Below are positions 34,305 through 46,885 of a stretch of DNA of 64,000 bases, one piece after another. The translations under genes and the position numbers were made by a program. The notes beneath the pieces are model-generated. The model searched no databases and was not told the origin of the DNA. It was given only the letters and a program-made list of their open reading frames with translations. Source of the DNA: Saturnia japonica (lineage: Eukaryota; Arthropoda; Insecta; Lepidoptera; Saturniidae); contig CM065323.1 of NCBI GenBank assembly GCA_033032175.1, positions 11,904,001 to 11,968,000 on the forward strand, written 5' to 3'. Every line of letters begins with the position of its first letter. Positions within the stretch are counted from its first letter, which is position 1.

Positions 34305-34672
34305 ATCATCATTATATTAATACTTGAAGCAAAAATTTTATACCCCTTTTTAAGCATATTTCGTGCACGGAAGACTGAGATTTGGAATGGTTAAAGTTTA
34401 TATTATGGGAGAAGAGGTGCAGAAAGCTAAAATTTATCTATAATATCTGTTACTTTTAGGTATATTAAATAAGTTAATACTGCGAATCCTAATCTGACCA
34501 GTGCCATTGAACTTACACCCCACAAAATATTAACATTGTCACTCAATGAAAAGTGACAGCAAATGATATAATACTCATTGTTTATGAATACTGAAAATGT
34601 CAAACAGAAAATACTCTATTGTTAAAAAGTCTCTGGTCAAATTTAGATCATTAGGCGACCGCTAGTATTTGT
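34305..34672 (+). mobile_element. Helitron-like family E element, spanning the end of tandem unit 2
   Basis: TTAATACTTGAAGCAAAAAT, GGTTAAAGTTTATATTATGG, GCAGAAAGCTAAAATT, TACTGCGAATCCTAATCTGACC, ACTCAATGAAAAGTGACAGC, AAACAGAAAATACTCTATTG, then GGCGACCGCTAG with CTAG at 34662-34665 before T. Matches 1565-1935. It covers the right edge of the tandem duplication (34570), so the duplication breakpoint fell inside it. Confidence 0.5.
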
Positions 34673-37600
34673 AAATAGGTATACCTATAGGTATAAGTAA
34701 ACAGGTGTAAAATTATACAGGTAAATCTATTCAGCCGTTTTCAATCATCGACTCGCTACAATACATTCGCAAAGCCTTTCATGTCGAATCAATTTTCATT
34801 TCGAATGGAATATTATTGCAGTGTTGCGGGGCGCTGTTCCCAACAAAGACACTCTCATACTAATGAATCAGCGATAAAAACTTGAACAACACTCGATCAC
34901 GTGCACTGTGTACAGGGTTGACCTGTCACAAAGAGTCCAGAATTTTTTTATAACTTCATCCTTTATTTGTTTTGTTAGTTTTTCTAAATACGCATTATAT
35001 CTATCTCAAATTTTTCTTATTTACTTGTAAATATTCAAATTTAAGATTATTTCCAGTATGAAGTTTTTAATTTTAAAATCACAGAAGTATTTTAGATAAC
35101 AATGACATATGCAATTTTTATAATAATCAAATTTTTAAAAATATTCATCACACAGTTTATTTAAAAAAATATTGAAATGATTTTTTGTTGCTTATCTATA
35201 TTAAAGTATAGGCGAAAGGTACCACAAATATGCTGTTCATGATAAATCTTTAATTAGTGTCAACCCTACAGGATTGTTGAAGGTACCTATAGATTGAAGA
35301 TACCTGCCGTCTATAGACGTGCTGCAAATGGGAGCGGCTAATGGCGGGGCCACGTTCGCATTCGCGCTTTTTTTTCAAATACAGAATCCCTTTGTTGACT
35401 CCGGTCCCGGATGCATTCCGAATAGCCGTGTTCGATGTAGGCTCGTTCGATTTTCTTTTTTTTCTTTGTTTCCAGCTAGTTTTCTTTGTTTTTACCATTC
35501 GTACATATGTGTTGTGATTGGTTTCTCGACTTTTTATGCTATTTTTCAGCATTCATCACACAAAATTTTCATTAGGTACATAATTTTTTTTTTAATCTTC
35601 TGGTCTAATAAATATGTACCTAATGATAATGACATAGATATGATCATTGATTGATTTTTCTTACGACAAACTACATTAGGTAACTGTACATAATAAAATA
35701 AAATTAATCCATTTTTCATCAGGAAAGGACGTAGGTAAAGACTTAATATGGAATCTATGTTTAAAAATAAAAAGTAGTTTTTACCATAGGTCTAACCAAT
35801 TGTCTATGCTGCTATAAAATGAATCGCTTACATCAGCCACCATCAAAGAATTAATTATAAGAAAAATAAACATTCAAATATGCGTAATGCATGTACATAG
35901 TTTTTTTTAATTTTTATTTAATGGCACTGTGTTCATTCAAAATTTTGTCAGCGTCTCATAAATCAAACATTTTTCTAATTATTCTTGTAATCTTCAGAAA
36001 TAGCTTTAACAAGACAACGGCTCTTTTGTAAAAACTACCCTAGCGAGAATCTTCATTTATCGCGATATTTTTTTGTTTCTTCGTGGGCTTTCAACGAATT
36101 CTGCTCTTAACATAATTAACAGCCTATAACAGTACGCGGCCGCTAGATCTTTTATGATTTTTGATAGAATAAACTGTTGATATACTCGTATCTGTCGACA
36201 GTACGACATACGAACATACATCTGATACCAGCTTCAAAATGTCTTGAATATGACCCCGACGGCTCCATACCCACTTTGTTTGTCCAAGGCAACCACAACA
36301 ATTCTGTTTTCTTTAACACCGCATTCCATATTATAATTTAATATTAACCTCGAAAAAGTTCTAAATTTAATTAATTTAATTTAACACTGCGAAGACAACA
36401 TACCTCGTCCCCGCCAACGTTTTTTTAGCTACATAGGAAGGTCGCGCACGAACTTTTACGACTATAGTTATCGCATAAAAGGCCACCAACATAGTAAAGG
36501 ACCAAATAACTTAAGTTTATGATTTAAAATACAAACTACCACAAACAAATCAAAACTCCACGAGAAGCTTAAAATGAAAGCTGTACATAAAATTATATTA
36601 TAGTGACGTCATATACCAGCACTCATTCGTATTAAATAACATCCGGGGATACACAAGGCCAGGTATATTGTAACCCCCCCTCTAGTCCTCCCGCCCCGCA
36701 CGACCAGACAAACGGAAATATGAAAATGAAACGGCGAAACGGAAAAACGCATCACCCCACGCGATTCGCGTCTGGACAAAAAATGAACACAAACGCACGG
36801 TTAATTCGCAAAAAGCCCGTTTGATGTCGCTAATTGACAATCAGTCGGGGATGTGTCTCATTGGCCGCATACTCGTTTCGTTTTTAAAAATTAAAAACAA
36901 ATACATGCACCTACACTTCTGTTTATGTATGCTTGTGATGTAATTACAGATGGAAAGAAACGCGTTACATGTGTATTTGTAATACCTATATGTTATATGT
37001 CTTTTCCTTCTTGTTATGGCGCTGCAAAATAATTTGCCAGTGTCAATGTTCTATTTCAATAGAAATTTCGATACGATGATATACCTATACATATACCTGT
37101 GTATATTATTATGTTATTCGTATAAATAGATTTGTTCGATTATTTTTATTGTGTTACTCAGAGTTTTGTACTCAGATTATGTATTTTGTAGCTGTACAAA
37201 ATAAAATATGTGTATTTTGGAGGCTAATTTAAAAGTAATATTCTGCTTTTTGTTTTAAATTCGCGAACTTATCTTTTTCTTTAATTTTGAGATTGTTTCA
37301 ATCAAAATAGTTTCAAAAAACCATAAGAGTGTGAAATGTATCTACCAAAGCTGCAACGATATATGTCATGTTGCTTTCCGAATCGTCAAAAAAGCCTTCC
37401 GACTGTTTTAGTGAATTGTCACCGTTTTATTAAACCACGATCGGATATAGGTACCTACATTAAGTACTTCAAATTATGAAACAGTTTCCCATTAGGTAGA
37501 TAGGTAATGCGAATAACAATATTTTCTTGAAAATTAATTGTTAAAATGAAAAAAGAAAGAAAAAAATCAGTTTTGTGTGTTAATCATTTTATATTCTTGT

Positions 37601-38071
37601 AAATTTAGCGGGCGCATGTAATAGGTTCGCATAACAAAATTACATTTAAATATAAACAATTCCAAATACCTATAAAGTTATATAAGTATTAAAACCTTTT
37701 TAATTATTTAAGATATTTTAAAATTAAGATTTAATATTTGTAACGAGTTGTAGATGCTTCTATAAATAAATTTCTGACACCAAAGTACAATTGTGTACGA
37801 CATTAATTTTAAAACAAAATTCTTTCCGGGTTTTTTAAATATAATAAAAACTGTCACCGTGTCCACCAGTCGCTTCGGTGTGGCTTTCTTTCACTAATTG
37901 ATTTGACGCTACCCAGCCCCTCGTGATTTGTTCGTAATATGTTCTGATGATATATAGGTATATCTTAATATCAATTACTGAAAGTGACATTGGCTGTAGT
38001 TACGTTTGTTTTGATTTTAGTTTATCTTATTCGTGTTCAATTATTTTACATCGATTATTTTTTGTCGAAGC
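34673..38071. other. Intronic sequence with two GC-richer islands
   Basis: 35290-35450 (GACGTGCTGCAAATGGGAGCGG; GACTCCGGTCCCGGATGC) and 36690-36870 are the complex parts. 35706-35755 (GGACGTAGGTAAAGACTTAATATGG) resembles a lone mori-type mariner end. 37010-37045 (ATGGCGCTGCAAAATAATTTG) resembles 55718-55760. The rest is AT-rich. Confidence 0.35.
36690..36870. promoter_or_regulatory. Candidate intronic regulatory island
   Basis: Complex, GC-richer sequence (CCGCCCCGCACGACCAG; ACCCCACGCGATTCGCGTCTGG with a GCGATTCGC palindrome; TGTCGCTAATTGACAATCAGTC). ATTGACAATCAG combines a TAAT core and ACAAT. No reading frame with splice sites. Inferred from composition alone. Confidence 0.25.
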
Positions 38072-38245
38072 AGTGATGGCTAAGTTATAGTGCGTAGGGA
38101 CACCGCTCGATCGACGTGAGTTCGAATCCGTGCAATGAGCCGCAGCTTTCGGTGAAGGAAAACATCGTGATGAAACTATAACACGGTGGTAGGTTATTTT
38201 TTAACACACGCCTGGTTAGTTACCACTGTTGTACTTGAGAGTCCT
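38072..38245 (+). mobile_element. SINE family A, 3'-truncated
   Basis: GTGATGGCTAAGTTATAGTGCGTAGGG (degenerate box A), CGATCGACGTGAGTTCGAATCC with box B at 38119-38129, GCTTTCGGTGAAGGAAAACA, TCGTGATGAAACTATAACAC, and CGCCTGGTTAGTTACCAC. The distal third is missing. Confidence 0.7.
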
Positions 38246-41204
38246 TTCACTTACTTCACGTTTTATAGGAAGGAGAGAATACGGTAGCTGGGAGATAACT
38301 CTACATCTTCACAGTTCGGCAAAGATATGATGTACGGAACTTCTTTGTTATAACTCTTCGTTGTGAGGTTTATTTAAGTAATAAAAAAATCCTGTGGTAA
38401 CGATGTGGTGTGTTTTTGATTAGCACCTATTGGCAGATAAATAAGAAAGTAATATTATAAATGACGCCTACATTTCAAAGCCAATAGACTTCCGGTCCAA
38501 ACCATAAAGTCACTATATATACATATAACAACCATTGCTTTGTTTTCCCAATGATAAAAGACGAATCGAATTATTGGCCGAATGTTAACATTCTATCTTT
38601 ACAGAAGAATCAACCTAAAGGCATCTATTTCTTTTGAAATTAAAATTATATTCCCATGACAGAATCTCACTAGGGCAGTGCATCGCGAGAGTAGGGATAA
38701 CAATTGTCTATTGTGTTCGCTACCTCTATCGACCGTGGCGTTAAACAGACTGTTAGAGAAGGACGGGTGTACAGTTCCGTTACAATGCTCGCGTGGAAAT
38801 AGGCACGCCTTGTTCCGCAATTTTCTTCTATTCGTTAGATTTTCATTGTTATGTAAAGATGTTATGCGCATGACTGATAACGGTGTTATATTTAATTTAT
38901 GTATGATATTGAGACATGTAATGTTATGATTTTTTTAATCACGATATAAATTACATACCTATAAGAAGTTTTAATCAATGTTAACGATAAAGGTAAAATT
39001 GTTTTTTTTTTCTAATTGAAAATCCTTTTTTTTCTTTGTTTCTCTGTGCAAAGTAGGTACCTAGGCATTGCATTTTAATTTATAACTTATTATATGTTTT
39101 TAATATACTTCCGTCTATTTTATACATACTGTGATTACAGTTTTACACATAGTAAAGGTTTCATCAAAATGTATACATTTATAAATTAACTTTAAAAAAT
39201 ACTCAGATGATCGAACCTAGTTATGTGGTCCTTAAAAAGAAATAAATAAATTCTACTTTCCAAATTTCAACTTAGGTACTTTTAACAATAATAAATAATT
39301 TTATAATCTGGTTTGGAAAAACATTGTCCTTAACAGGCATGCTTACAAGGTTTAAAATAACCTTTTCAAAAATATTTACTAACACTAATACCTACACTAA
39401 ACAGTAAAAAATAAGAAAAGTTGAAACAACGGTTTTACACCCTTTTTAAATTTAATAAAACAGTGATTTGGTATATAACAATAATAAGAATGACGTATAA
39501 ATCATAATCCAAAATATTTAAATTAGACCCCAAGAAGGCACTTTTCAACGTTAAAACACTATTACCGATACGACCGATTTACACCGAGGAGCCGACAAGC
39601 AATTCGATCTTATTCACACTTTTAACAGTGAGTAAAACATGCTTGATATGGTCCATTGAACCAATTTTTCAGCAAATAGGTTATGTGCTGAGGGATCTTA
39701 TTATAAAATCGCTTATAGTATGGGAATTAATCAACACACCAACCCACGATGTATTGGTGATTTAATACGCAAAGAAATCTACATCTCCAGTAATTTCCAA
39801 CACAGCTAGAACATTTCTTAAGCGTTCAGCTTTTCCTCGCAAAGCTTTTATTCATCGCCATCGAACTAATAATCCGCAGACCGCCACGTATTATCGATTA
39901 TATTACCAATTGAATTACTCAGCACGAAATTTATTACTTCACGAAACATTTCATAATGTACCTAATTAATGATAATTAGTACCATTAAAAAAATTAAGAG
40001 CATAATTATAATTATACTACATTTGTCAAGCTACTTGTATTTTATAGGATTATCTTCATAAGGAGAAAGATTACTGGTACAATTAACTGTTGTTATTAAT
40101 GTTTCCTGGACTTCCAATCGTTCAGCCAAAAGACATCCACTGTTGGTTATTGGCCTCCTCCGATAACCGCCACAACAACTGGTCTTGCCCTGCTTGTATT
40201 CATCGTTCAAACTAAACAAAAAACAAACAACAAAAACAGGTACCTACTTATATTCAAAATCATATTTTAAAAAAACTTAATTCAATTTAATCAATCGAAT
40301 TAGTTATTACAGAGAGCTCCTCCTATAAAAATATTCACCAATTAAGTATACCTCTGTATAACAATTATATTTTTATGTAGATAAGGCATGGTGGGCAATT
40401 GCCTTCATTTCACTTTCGACTTTATACCGGCGTAAGCGAGAAGAAACTTTCATCCTTTTTTGACGACAGAGTTTTCGCCTTACGCTGTAATTTCCCATCT
40501 CTTTTGTTTCAACATGCTGATAACAAAATTTGAAATGTTTTCAAATTATTTTTAGTAAGAGTATAACGCGTTTATTTATAAAAAAAACGTCATTACTGTA
40601 TAACAGTAGTAGGTAGGTACATATCTATACTAATATAACAAAGATTACGAGAATTGCTTGATAGAACGCGCTTTGGAATTATCGGTCAGATTTTTATATT
40701 TTATATCCTATATTTTATTGAGAAAGGTAGACTATGATAACTCCACCCACTCCAGTAACCATGAACGAAAAGCCTGATCTGATAAGCTTTAGACAAGTAA
40801 GGAAACAGAGAAAAACGATAATACTACACGCGAATGAAACCGTGGGTCACAGCTAGCTATAAATATAGATGCAGTCGTCGACAAATTGTTTTAACATTTA
40901 CCTACTCGTTAAATTTGATTCTAATTTTAACATGTAGTAAGTACACTGTTAAATTTTACAAGTAATATATTATGTTTGAGTGGAGTTGTGGAACAAAATG
41001 TGTGACTAATCGCGAAGCGCTTCTCGATGACTAATAGCTTGTTGTCAGTAAAGTAATCGATTATCGGAAAATCGATTTCGCGTCCGTCTCTCGTTGGAAT
41101 CGAGTACGTTGAAATTAATTGATAACATATTATCGAGAACGCTGTTTTAAAATTTTCAAAGATATTTATATAATATATAACCGGGATTTCTTAAGATCCT
41201 TAAT
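38246..41204. other. Intronic sequence, little recognised
   Basis: 38670-38830 and 40390-40500 are more complex than the background. 40820-40855 (GAATGAAACCGTGGGTCACAGCTAG) is a family C terminus. 40995-41110 has ATCGAT-rich sequence (TAATCGATTATCGGAAAATCGATTTCGCG in pieces). No genes recognised. Confidence 0.35.
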
Positions 41205-41400
41205 AAATCTGTACCTACTAATATTATAAAGCTTTTTTATTGTTTGAACGATTTGAATTCTGTTGCATTTTTTAGTCTATTTATTGAGGAAGGTATTTAA
41301 CTTCACGCTACGACTCTAAAAAGCAGAGTAGAAACCGTAAACGTGAAGCAACCTGGAGGTTCTGAAAGGGACCTTTTTCTTCATTTTTTGTATTGGTTAC
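41205..41400 (+). repeat. Family C repeat
   Basis: ACCTACTAATATTATAAAGC, TTTATTGAGGAAGGTATTTAAC, TTCACGCTACGACTC and GAGTAGAAACCGTAAACGTGAAG follow the family order seen at 58447-58650. Confidence 0.5.
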
Positions 41401-42649
41401 TATGGACAAAAAATTACAGATCACTAATACATATACACATATTCTTTCCTTCCTCTCAGGAGTTAGAAACATGTATATTTTAGTTTAGATCGAATTTTGA
41501 ATAGAGAATTAGCCAATTCGCCACATTGGCACCCTTGAGCATATTGCAACGCTTTCGCGACTGAGTGCCTTAAGCGCTCGTCTCCAAGCCTACGGTGAAG
41601 CTTTAAAAGCCGTCTGAGGCTCCTGGGCCCTTATTGCTAACAGTATAGTCAGCTTAAAATCTGGAAGGCTGTAAGCTAGTAGATGTTAAGATTGTTTAAA
41701 TTAAACACGGGTAATATCGTGAAGCAGATTTAGTTATTCGTATAGAAAAGTACAATTTGTGATATGCTTAAACCTTTAAACAATCTCTTGAATAAGTAAA
41801 TCGATTCTATCTATCTATTCTTTAGCTGATATAAAGCTTCGTTCTTGCTTTATTGCTATCATGTTTTATATTGCTAATAGCTGGCGTCGCATACATTGTT
41901 CTGCTCTTTTCAGTAGTCTATAACTCAACTACAGTGCCACTTATTACATTAAGGGATAATGTAAAAACTTTGTCAACGTAACGACCATAACCAACATCCA
42001 TTTTAATTTTTCATTATTTTTCAATATTTCCTTCTTTCAAAATTTATCATGAACACAAACTGTCATTAAAAATCATTTCAATAATTCGATTCTGAATTCA
42101 AATCGGACAAAACTAATCTTACTCTTTTAATTATTTTCATCATAATATTACCTAGGAAAATAAAATTATATTGTAGATAATTTTCTCGTTACATCGGTGC
42201 TCGTTATCCTTATAAAATGGATATTAAAAGGATTAACTACTATCTGAAAGTTTATAGCTACAAGGCGGAATAATCTATGTCCATTTGTAAAAGCACGATT
42301 TCACCTTTGTCGCACAAGATGTGGTAGCGACATCGCTTTATGTTTTGCATTAGCCTGTACAGGCCTATCGAATGTTGGTCCTGTTTTTTTGTATTTTAGT
42401 TACTTTAACTTTTATGCGTCCTGTTTGCATTTATTTACCTTTTTTTAAATAGTCGATTAGGTTGAAAGATATCATATTTTAGAATTGCAAATATATAAAC
42501 TTATAGGAAAGGCATTTTTTTAAAGTTTTAGTTGTTATATTTACATTTCATATCAGATTCAGCTAATGTTATCGAAAATAGTAACATGTGACTATCGAGT
42601 AACTATAATTTCTTTGAAGATTTATCCCTACTTAGGACAACTGACTGGT
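41401..42649. other. Intronic sequence, unassigned
   Basis: 41510-41640 (CCACATTGGCACCCTTGAGC; TTCGCGACTGAGTGCC; GCCGTCTGAGGCTCCTGGGCC) is a GC-richer, possibly repeat-derived patch. Everything else is AT-rich. Confidence 0.35.
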
Positions 42650-42805
42650 GAAAAACCTCCACCCTTCTGATGATCGCAGACAAATAACCTGATGTTGAAT
42701 TTCTGCGGTGGTAGGGTTTCCAGGGTTGCTTGGGAAAGGGGGTTCGAGTTCAACTACGCCAGAGTGATACGACGTTACTACAAGCGTCCGTAGGCTACAC
42801 ACTTT
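42650..42805 (-). repeat. Dispersed repeat family J, reverse copy
   Basis: Minus strand: GTAGCCTACGGACGCTTGTAG, CGTCGTATCACTCTGG, GAACTCGAACCCCCTTTCCC, CCACCGCAGAAATTC. These parallel CCGTAGACTTTGGACGCTTGTA, GACGTATCACTAACG, TTGAACCCCCCTACTCC and CTCACCGCAGGCACC at 9436-9545. Confidence 0.5.
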
Positions 42806-43479
42806 AGTTGTATAAAAAAAATTTAGTTAACATAAATCAAAATCTAAAAATACTACAAAGAAGGCGTTTATGACCTTCAAAACCTTACTACCGGTTCTGA
42901 AAACATCCTCCCCTCCAATTTTCCTCGGTAATTCAGAAATAAAAGCCAAGATGATGAAGATGATCCATCTTATTTAAATTACCACGTCACTGTTAGCCTA
43001 TTTTATGTGTTTGACTTTATCACAGATTTATAAAGAACTAAAACGAAAAATGATACTTTGTGTTTCGAAACATCTCTGTTCACAGCTTAAAAAATTTAAT
43101 TGTGAGTTTTAAGTTCCTGCTTCAGTTTCTTGTATAAGCTGAATTAGTATTTTCACTGTAAGAAATCCTTTTCCACTTGTTTCCTAGCTTCTTTCATAAT
43201 GAGTTCTTTCTTTCAATTTCAAGTAAGAGAGTATGAACAAATAAAAGTTGTATAAATTCAGGCGCTGAACTGGAGGGTAACTGTTTGTTGCGAAGACGTA
43301 GCGAAGAGGTTGTTTCATAATCAAATAGTACACGGTTAGTTACCCGAAACAACTTTTGCAAATTTTCAGAGGAACATTTCGAATGCATTTCGTAAATGTG
43401 TATTTGTTCATTACCTTTATATCTGTTCTAAGTAAAAGAACGATGTACTTCAACATTTAATGTTCCGTTTATAAACCGA
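42806..43479. other. AT-rich intronic sequence, nothing recognised
   Basis: The minus-strand open frame at 43194-43388 has no protein-like features. Confidence 0.4.
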
Positions 43480-43680
43480 CTCCTAATTAAGGAGGGGAGG
43501 TTATCAATTCGAATGACCATAACTTCTTTGTTTATGAACCGATTTAGATTATTCTTTTTTTGTTTGAAAGGTGAAGGTGAACTTGAACTTCATAGATACA
43601 ACTCCTCAAAATCATTGAAGTTGGTTTTCTTTCTTTTCTTTTTGTTCAAAATTGTCTTGTTGCATGGGCGTTTGTAAAAC
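43480..43680 (+). repeat. Interspersed repeat (family H), copy 1
   Basis: CATAACTTCTTTGTTTATGAACCGATTTAGATTATT, and CTCAAAATCATTGAAGTTGGTTTTCTT share order with 61536-61680 (AAACTTCTTTGATTATAAACCGATTCGGATGATTATT; TTCAAAATCATTGAAGATGTTTTTCTT; quoted in parts). Probably a retroelement 3' region. Confidence 0.45.
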
Positions 43681-44189
43681 GGATAACATGAAGCACAGGA
43701 TCATATTTTTACTGGATATGATAGTTGTGTCCGACTGGATCACGAACACTGTACACTATGTGTAACATTCACCGTAGTGACACGTTTATGCAAATCACGT
43801 CGCCGAATCCACCGGTCTATATCCAGTAAACAAACGGGGTGTTATGGATCTGTAGACCTCTCTTTTACTATGTCACTATTCGTAATCAGCTATTACTACT
43901 AGGTACTATTACTATTCCTATATTATACTACTAATATCTCTATGTGATCGCCCTTTGTTTTTGGATAATATTATGTTTACCAATATCCACAGACAGAGCT
44001 GTTGTGTTGCCGTGTTAATTTGTATATAAAAAATCTAGGTAAAATAAAAAGTCAAACAACAATTTCACCTTTTCTCATAAAAGCGATATTCAAAACAACG
44101 TTAAAAGGTCACATGATAGGAAAAAAAAAAACAAATTTAAAAAATAATCAATACATAAAATAAATATTGAACAACAAAAATAAAGGTCC

Positions 44190-44540
44190 ATTCATGTCAA
44201 ACATTCAACAAAACCTGACTGGAAAGCAAATTAACCATTCTGCAGAACGAAACTCATTTACTGAACAACCGCAACGAATGGAGTCGCCCCAATCGGAAAA
44301 TTCCGAATGAAAAGATGAAAACCGGTACGACCCGGTAAGGAATCAACACTGAAACTCGGTTCTTTGTCAGCTCTATTCATCTGGCTGTACACAAATGCTT
44401 TTCTTGGGGCGGGCTTTCATCGTTTTCTATGGCGGCAATAATGGTTCCCACGGACACAATGAGCCGGGAAGGCAAGGAGCGATGAAAAGTTCGGAATCTG
44501 GGACGCGTTCCCGAGGCGAGCTAGTGATGCGCGCCATTTA
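44190..44540. promoter_or_regulatory. Candidate intronic regulatory island
   Basis: Long complex stretch unlike its AT-rich surroundings: GGAGTCGCCCCAATCGG, GGTACGACCCGGTAAGG, CTTGGGGCGGGCTTTCATCG, ATGGCGGCAATAATGG, GGACACAATGAGCCGGG (ACAATG at 44456-44461). No stop-free splice-bounded frame was found. It looks like conserved non-coding DNA, but conservation was not tested. Confidence 0.3.
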
Positions 44541-44946
44541 TATCTATCGATAGTAACTGTTTCTTATATTACCATTTTATTTAATAGCTAAAGCAATTTG
44601 GATTAGCCGTTTGATAAAATAAACGGAATGATTTTTAACGATACGGTTATGGTCTGTTCCTGTTTATAGTTTAAAATCCTTTTAGTAAGAATTGTTAGAT
44701 CTTTTTAATATATATAAATATTAATGCTGTGGTTAGGACGTTAGTTTTTTTTAATAGATTTACATGCTACGCCTAAAGGAACTGTCTTTTAATTGCCGAT
44801 GCCGGCACATACTTACATGAAGGTAGTAGAAAGCCACGGGAACATTTTTATGTACCTATCTACATTATTCCATTAGACTGCTTGAACCAAGCTCTATGAA
44901 CTTGTTTGGTAGCTTGTTAATAGTGAAACATCTAAATAGCATTAGG

Positions 44947-45220
44947 AAATAACATAAACATAACATAACATAACGCCTTTATCCTCGAAGTGCTAGGCAG
45001 AGGTGTCCTAATGTACACCCAAAGTTCACCGGGTATATTTTTAAGGTCCCATGTAATAGGGCGCAAGCCTATTGCCATTAATCGGGCAAAAAGCCAAACT
45101 CGGAGTTGCTACTGAGAATTTCATAGAAAACCCCAATAACGCTTTGCTTGACCTGAGAATCGAACCCAGGACCTCGAACATAGCAGTCGCGCTTATGACG
45201 ACTTGGCTAATGAGGCAATT
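44947..45220 (-). mobile_element. SINE family B, near full-length, reverse
   Basis: On the minus strand: head TGCCTCATTAGCCAAGTCGTC (box A-like), CCTGGGTTCGATTCTC (box B, 45152-45170), GTTATTGGGGTTTTCTATGA, CCGATTAATGGCAATAGG, ACCTTAAAAATATACCCGG, GAACTTTGGGTGTACATTAGG, and a 3' tail of TTATGTTATG repeats (44947-44975 on the + strand). Slightly diverged boxes. Confidence 0.78.
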
Positions 45221-46739
45221 AATGAGATGAAATTATTATCTTTAATTTATTGAGAAAATCTTTTTTTTGTAGTGGATGTTAAAAATGTTAAATAGCACTA
45301 GACTTAGGTCTAGATAACTGATAATACTGTATGCAATCAGCGTGTGCCATAGTGCTGAAATCATATTAAATTTCACTGATGCCAATATATTTAGGTACCT
45401 AGTATTTATTGGAAATCTATAATATACTACCCTGCATTGTGCGTCAAATAATCACTGTTATCAGTAACTAGTGTTATCTACTGTTTCTGAATATTATTCC
45501 CTATATAAAAGATTAGCTGTCCCTTGCAAAAAATTTAAATATTATAGAATGTAAATAATCTAACAGCTGACGTGCTAGTTAAAGTTATTGTTATATGCTT
45601 TAAGTTACTTGTTATATATAACTTTGATGATATTCCCAATGAAAAACATACATCACGTCTTTCTCCCAACGGGGTAGGCAGAGATCATGTCCTTGCTAGG
45701 ATCCTGGCATACATCTTTAACTTATTCTACTTTCATTAATTTTTTCACGCACGTTCGACGGTTTAGAGTTCTCTTGACATGACTTTTCTTCATAATGTCC
45801 CTGATTTCAAAATGATGCTTAAATCATTAATTTTGATGAAGAGTTAAGAGAGTTATGGTGTTTCCACGAAAACACAATTGAGACTTAATATATAGAGATT
45901 ACAGTATTACAGTACTGAAACTATCTTGTGCCTCATTTCCATTAGATAATTTACTGGCCTTGAATAATATTTCCTCAATACATTGAAATCTTTGAAACAA
46001 CGATGTTGAATAAAGCTTATTTCAGAAAAGTGCATACGTTACTCTCAATATTTCTTTGTTTAACGTACTAATAGTTATGTGGTTTTAAAATTAATTGCAC
46101 AAGATGTCGATAAAGTACTAACCCAACGCTATGTTGTTTAGCCGTTTCGTCACTTTCCAATTATTTTTACTGGTTTTTTTGACGGACCATCCAAGTTGAG
46201 TTTGAAACAGAATGGTGTTTATTTTAAAGGATTTATCAGTTTGAAAGAAGAATTACAGTAATGGATTAAGGATTTATTGATGTGTACGAAATTAGGTTAT
46301 GTTTTTTTTAATCTTCATCATTATATATTTTATTTTGTTAATACTCTAGTTTGGTGCCAAGAGTTAAAGTTAAGAGTTGTACTTTGTTAATACAGGTATA
46401 TGTTCAATAGATAGTCAATAGAATTTAGATTTTAGCAGCGATCCACACAATGTAGATACTAGAAACAGAGATAAATTAGTATTTTAAAAGTGTTTTAGAC
46501 TTAGTAAGATTAATAACAGTTTTTTTAGGTAATAGTTTTAGATTTTATAGATAGTAAGATTAGAAGCAAATGACTGATTTGCCGGAAAAAAGTTCAAGGA
46601 CCATGTCAAACGGGTTTTACTGTCAATAGGTTATATTATAAGGTGGATCATTATGTGAATGATTGTGATGTCTGGAAGTAACAGAGAGGGCTCTGTGTAT
46701 CCACTGAATTATTATTATTGTACCTGTTATACTAATATT
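45221..46739. other. AT-rich intronic sequence, nothing recognised
   Basis: No repeats or coding segments supported. Confidence 0.4.
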
Positions 46740-46754
46740 TGTACAGTTGAAAAA

Positions 46755-46885
46755 AAAACCTGATCGAGTTTCTTGTCGGTTCTTCTTTATGTCTGGGATA
46801 TTTTCCGAAACGGCAGTAGTGTTGTGACGTTCATACGTGCCTTCTTTGGGCTTAAATTAAATAAAAACTATTTTGATTTTGATAG
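46755..46885 (+). repeat. LINE 3'-end-like fragment (family G), copy 2
   Basis: GATCGAGTTTCTTGTCGGTTCTTC, GTCTGGGATATTTTCC, GGCAGTAGTGTTGTGACGTTC, TACGTGCCTTCTTTGGG and AAATAAAAACTATTTTGATTTTGAT, matching 1440-1560 in order. The tail with TTTTGAT repeats is typical of a non-LTR 3' end. Confidence 0.5.

Larger units (their letters stand above)
31972..34570. repeat. Segmental tandem duplication, unit 2 (2599 bp)
   Basis: Second unit, head to tail, one base after unit 1. It is 81 bases shorter, mostly because of two deletions relative to unit 1: 14 bases at about 33656 (CTGATCAGTAACTGATCATTCAG reduced to CTGATTCAG) and about 66-68 bases at about 33718, which removed the terminus of the family C copy. 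The family E repeat cut in unit 1 runs on intact from unit 2 into 34571-34672, so this side keeps the ancestral right flank. Confidence 0.93.

Noticed and set aside
43710..43835. Terminal inverted repeat pair TTTACTGGATAT...ATATCCAGTAAA as a MITE
   Set aside because: Only about 11 bases match and there is no target duplication; recorded as coincidence or an old palindrome.
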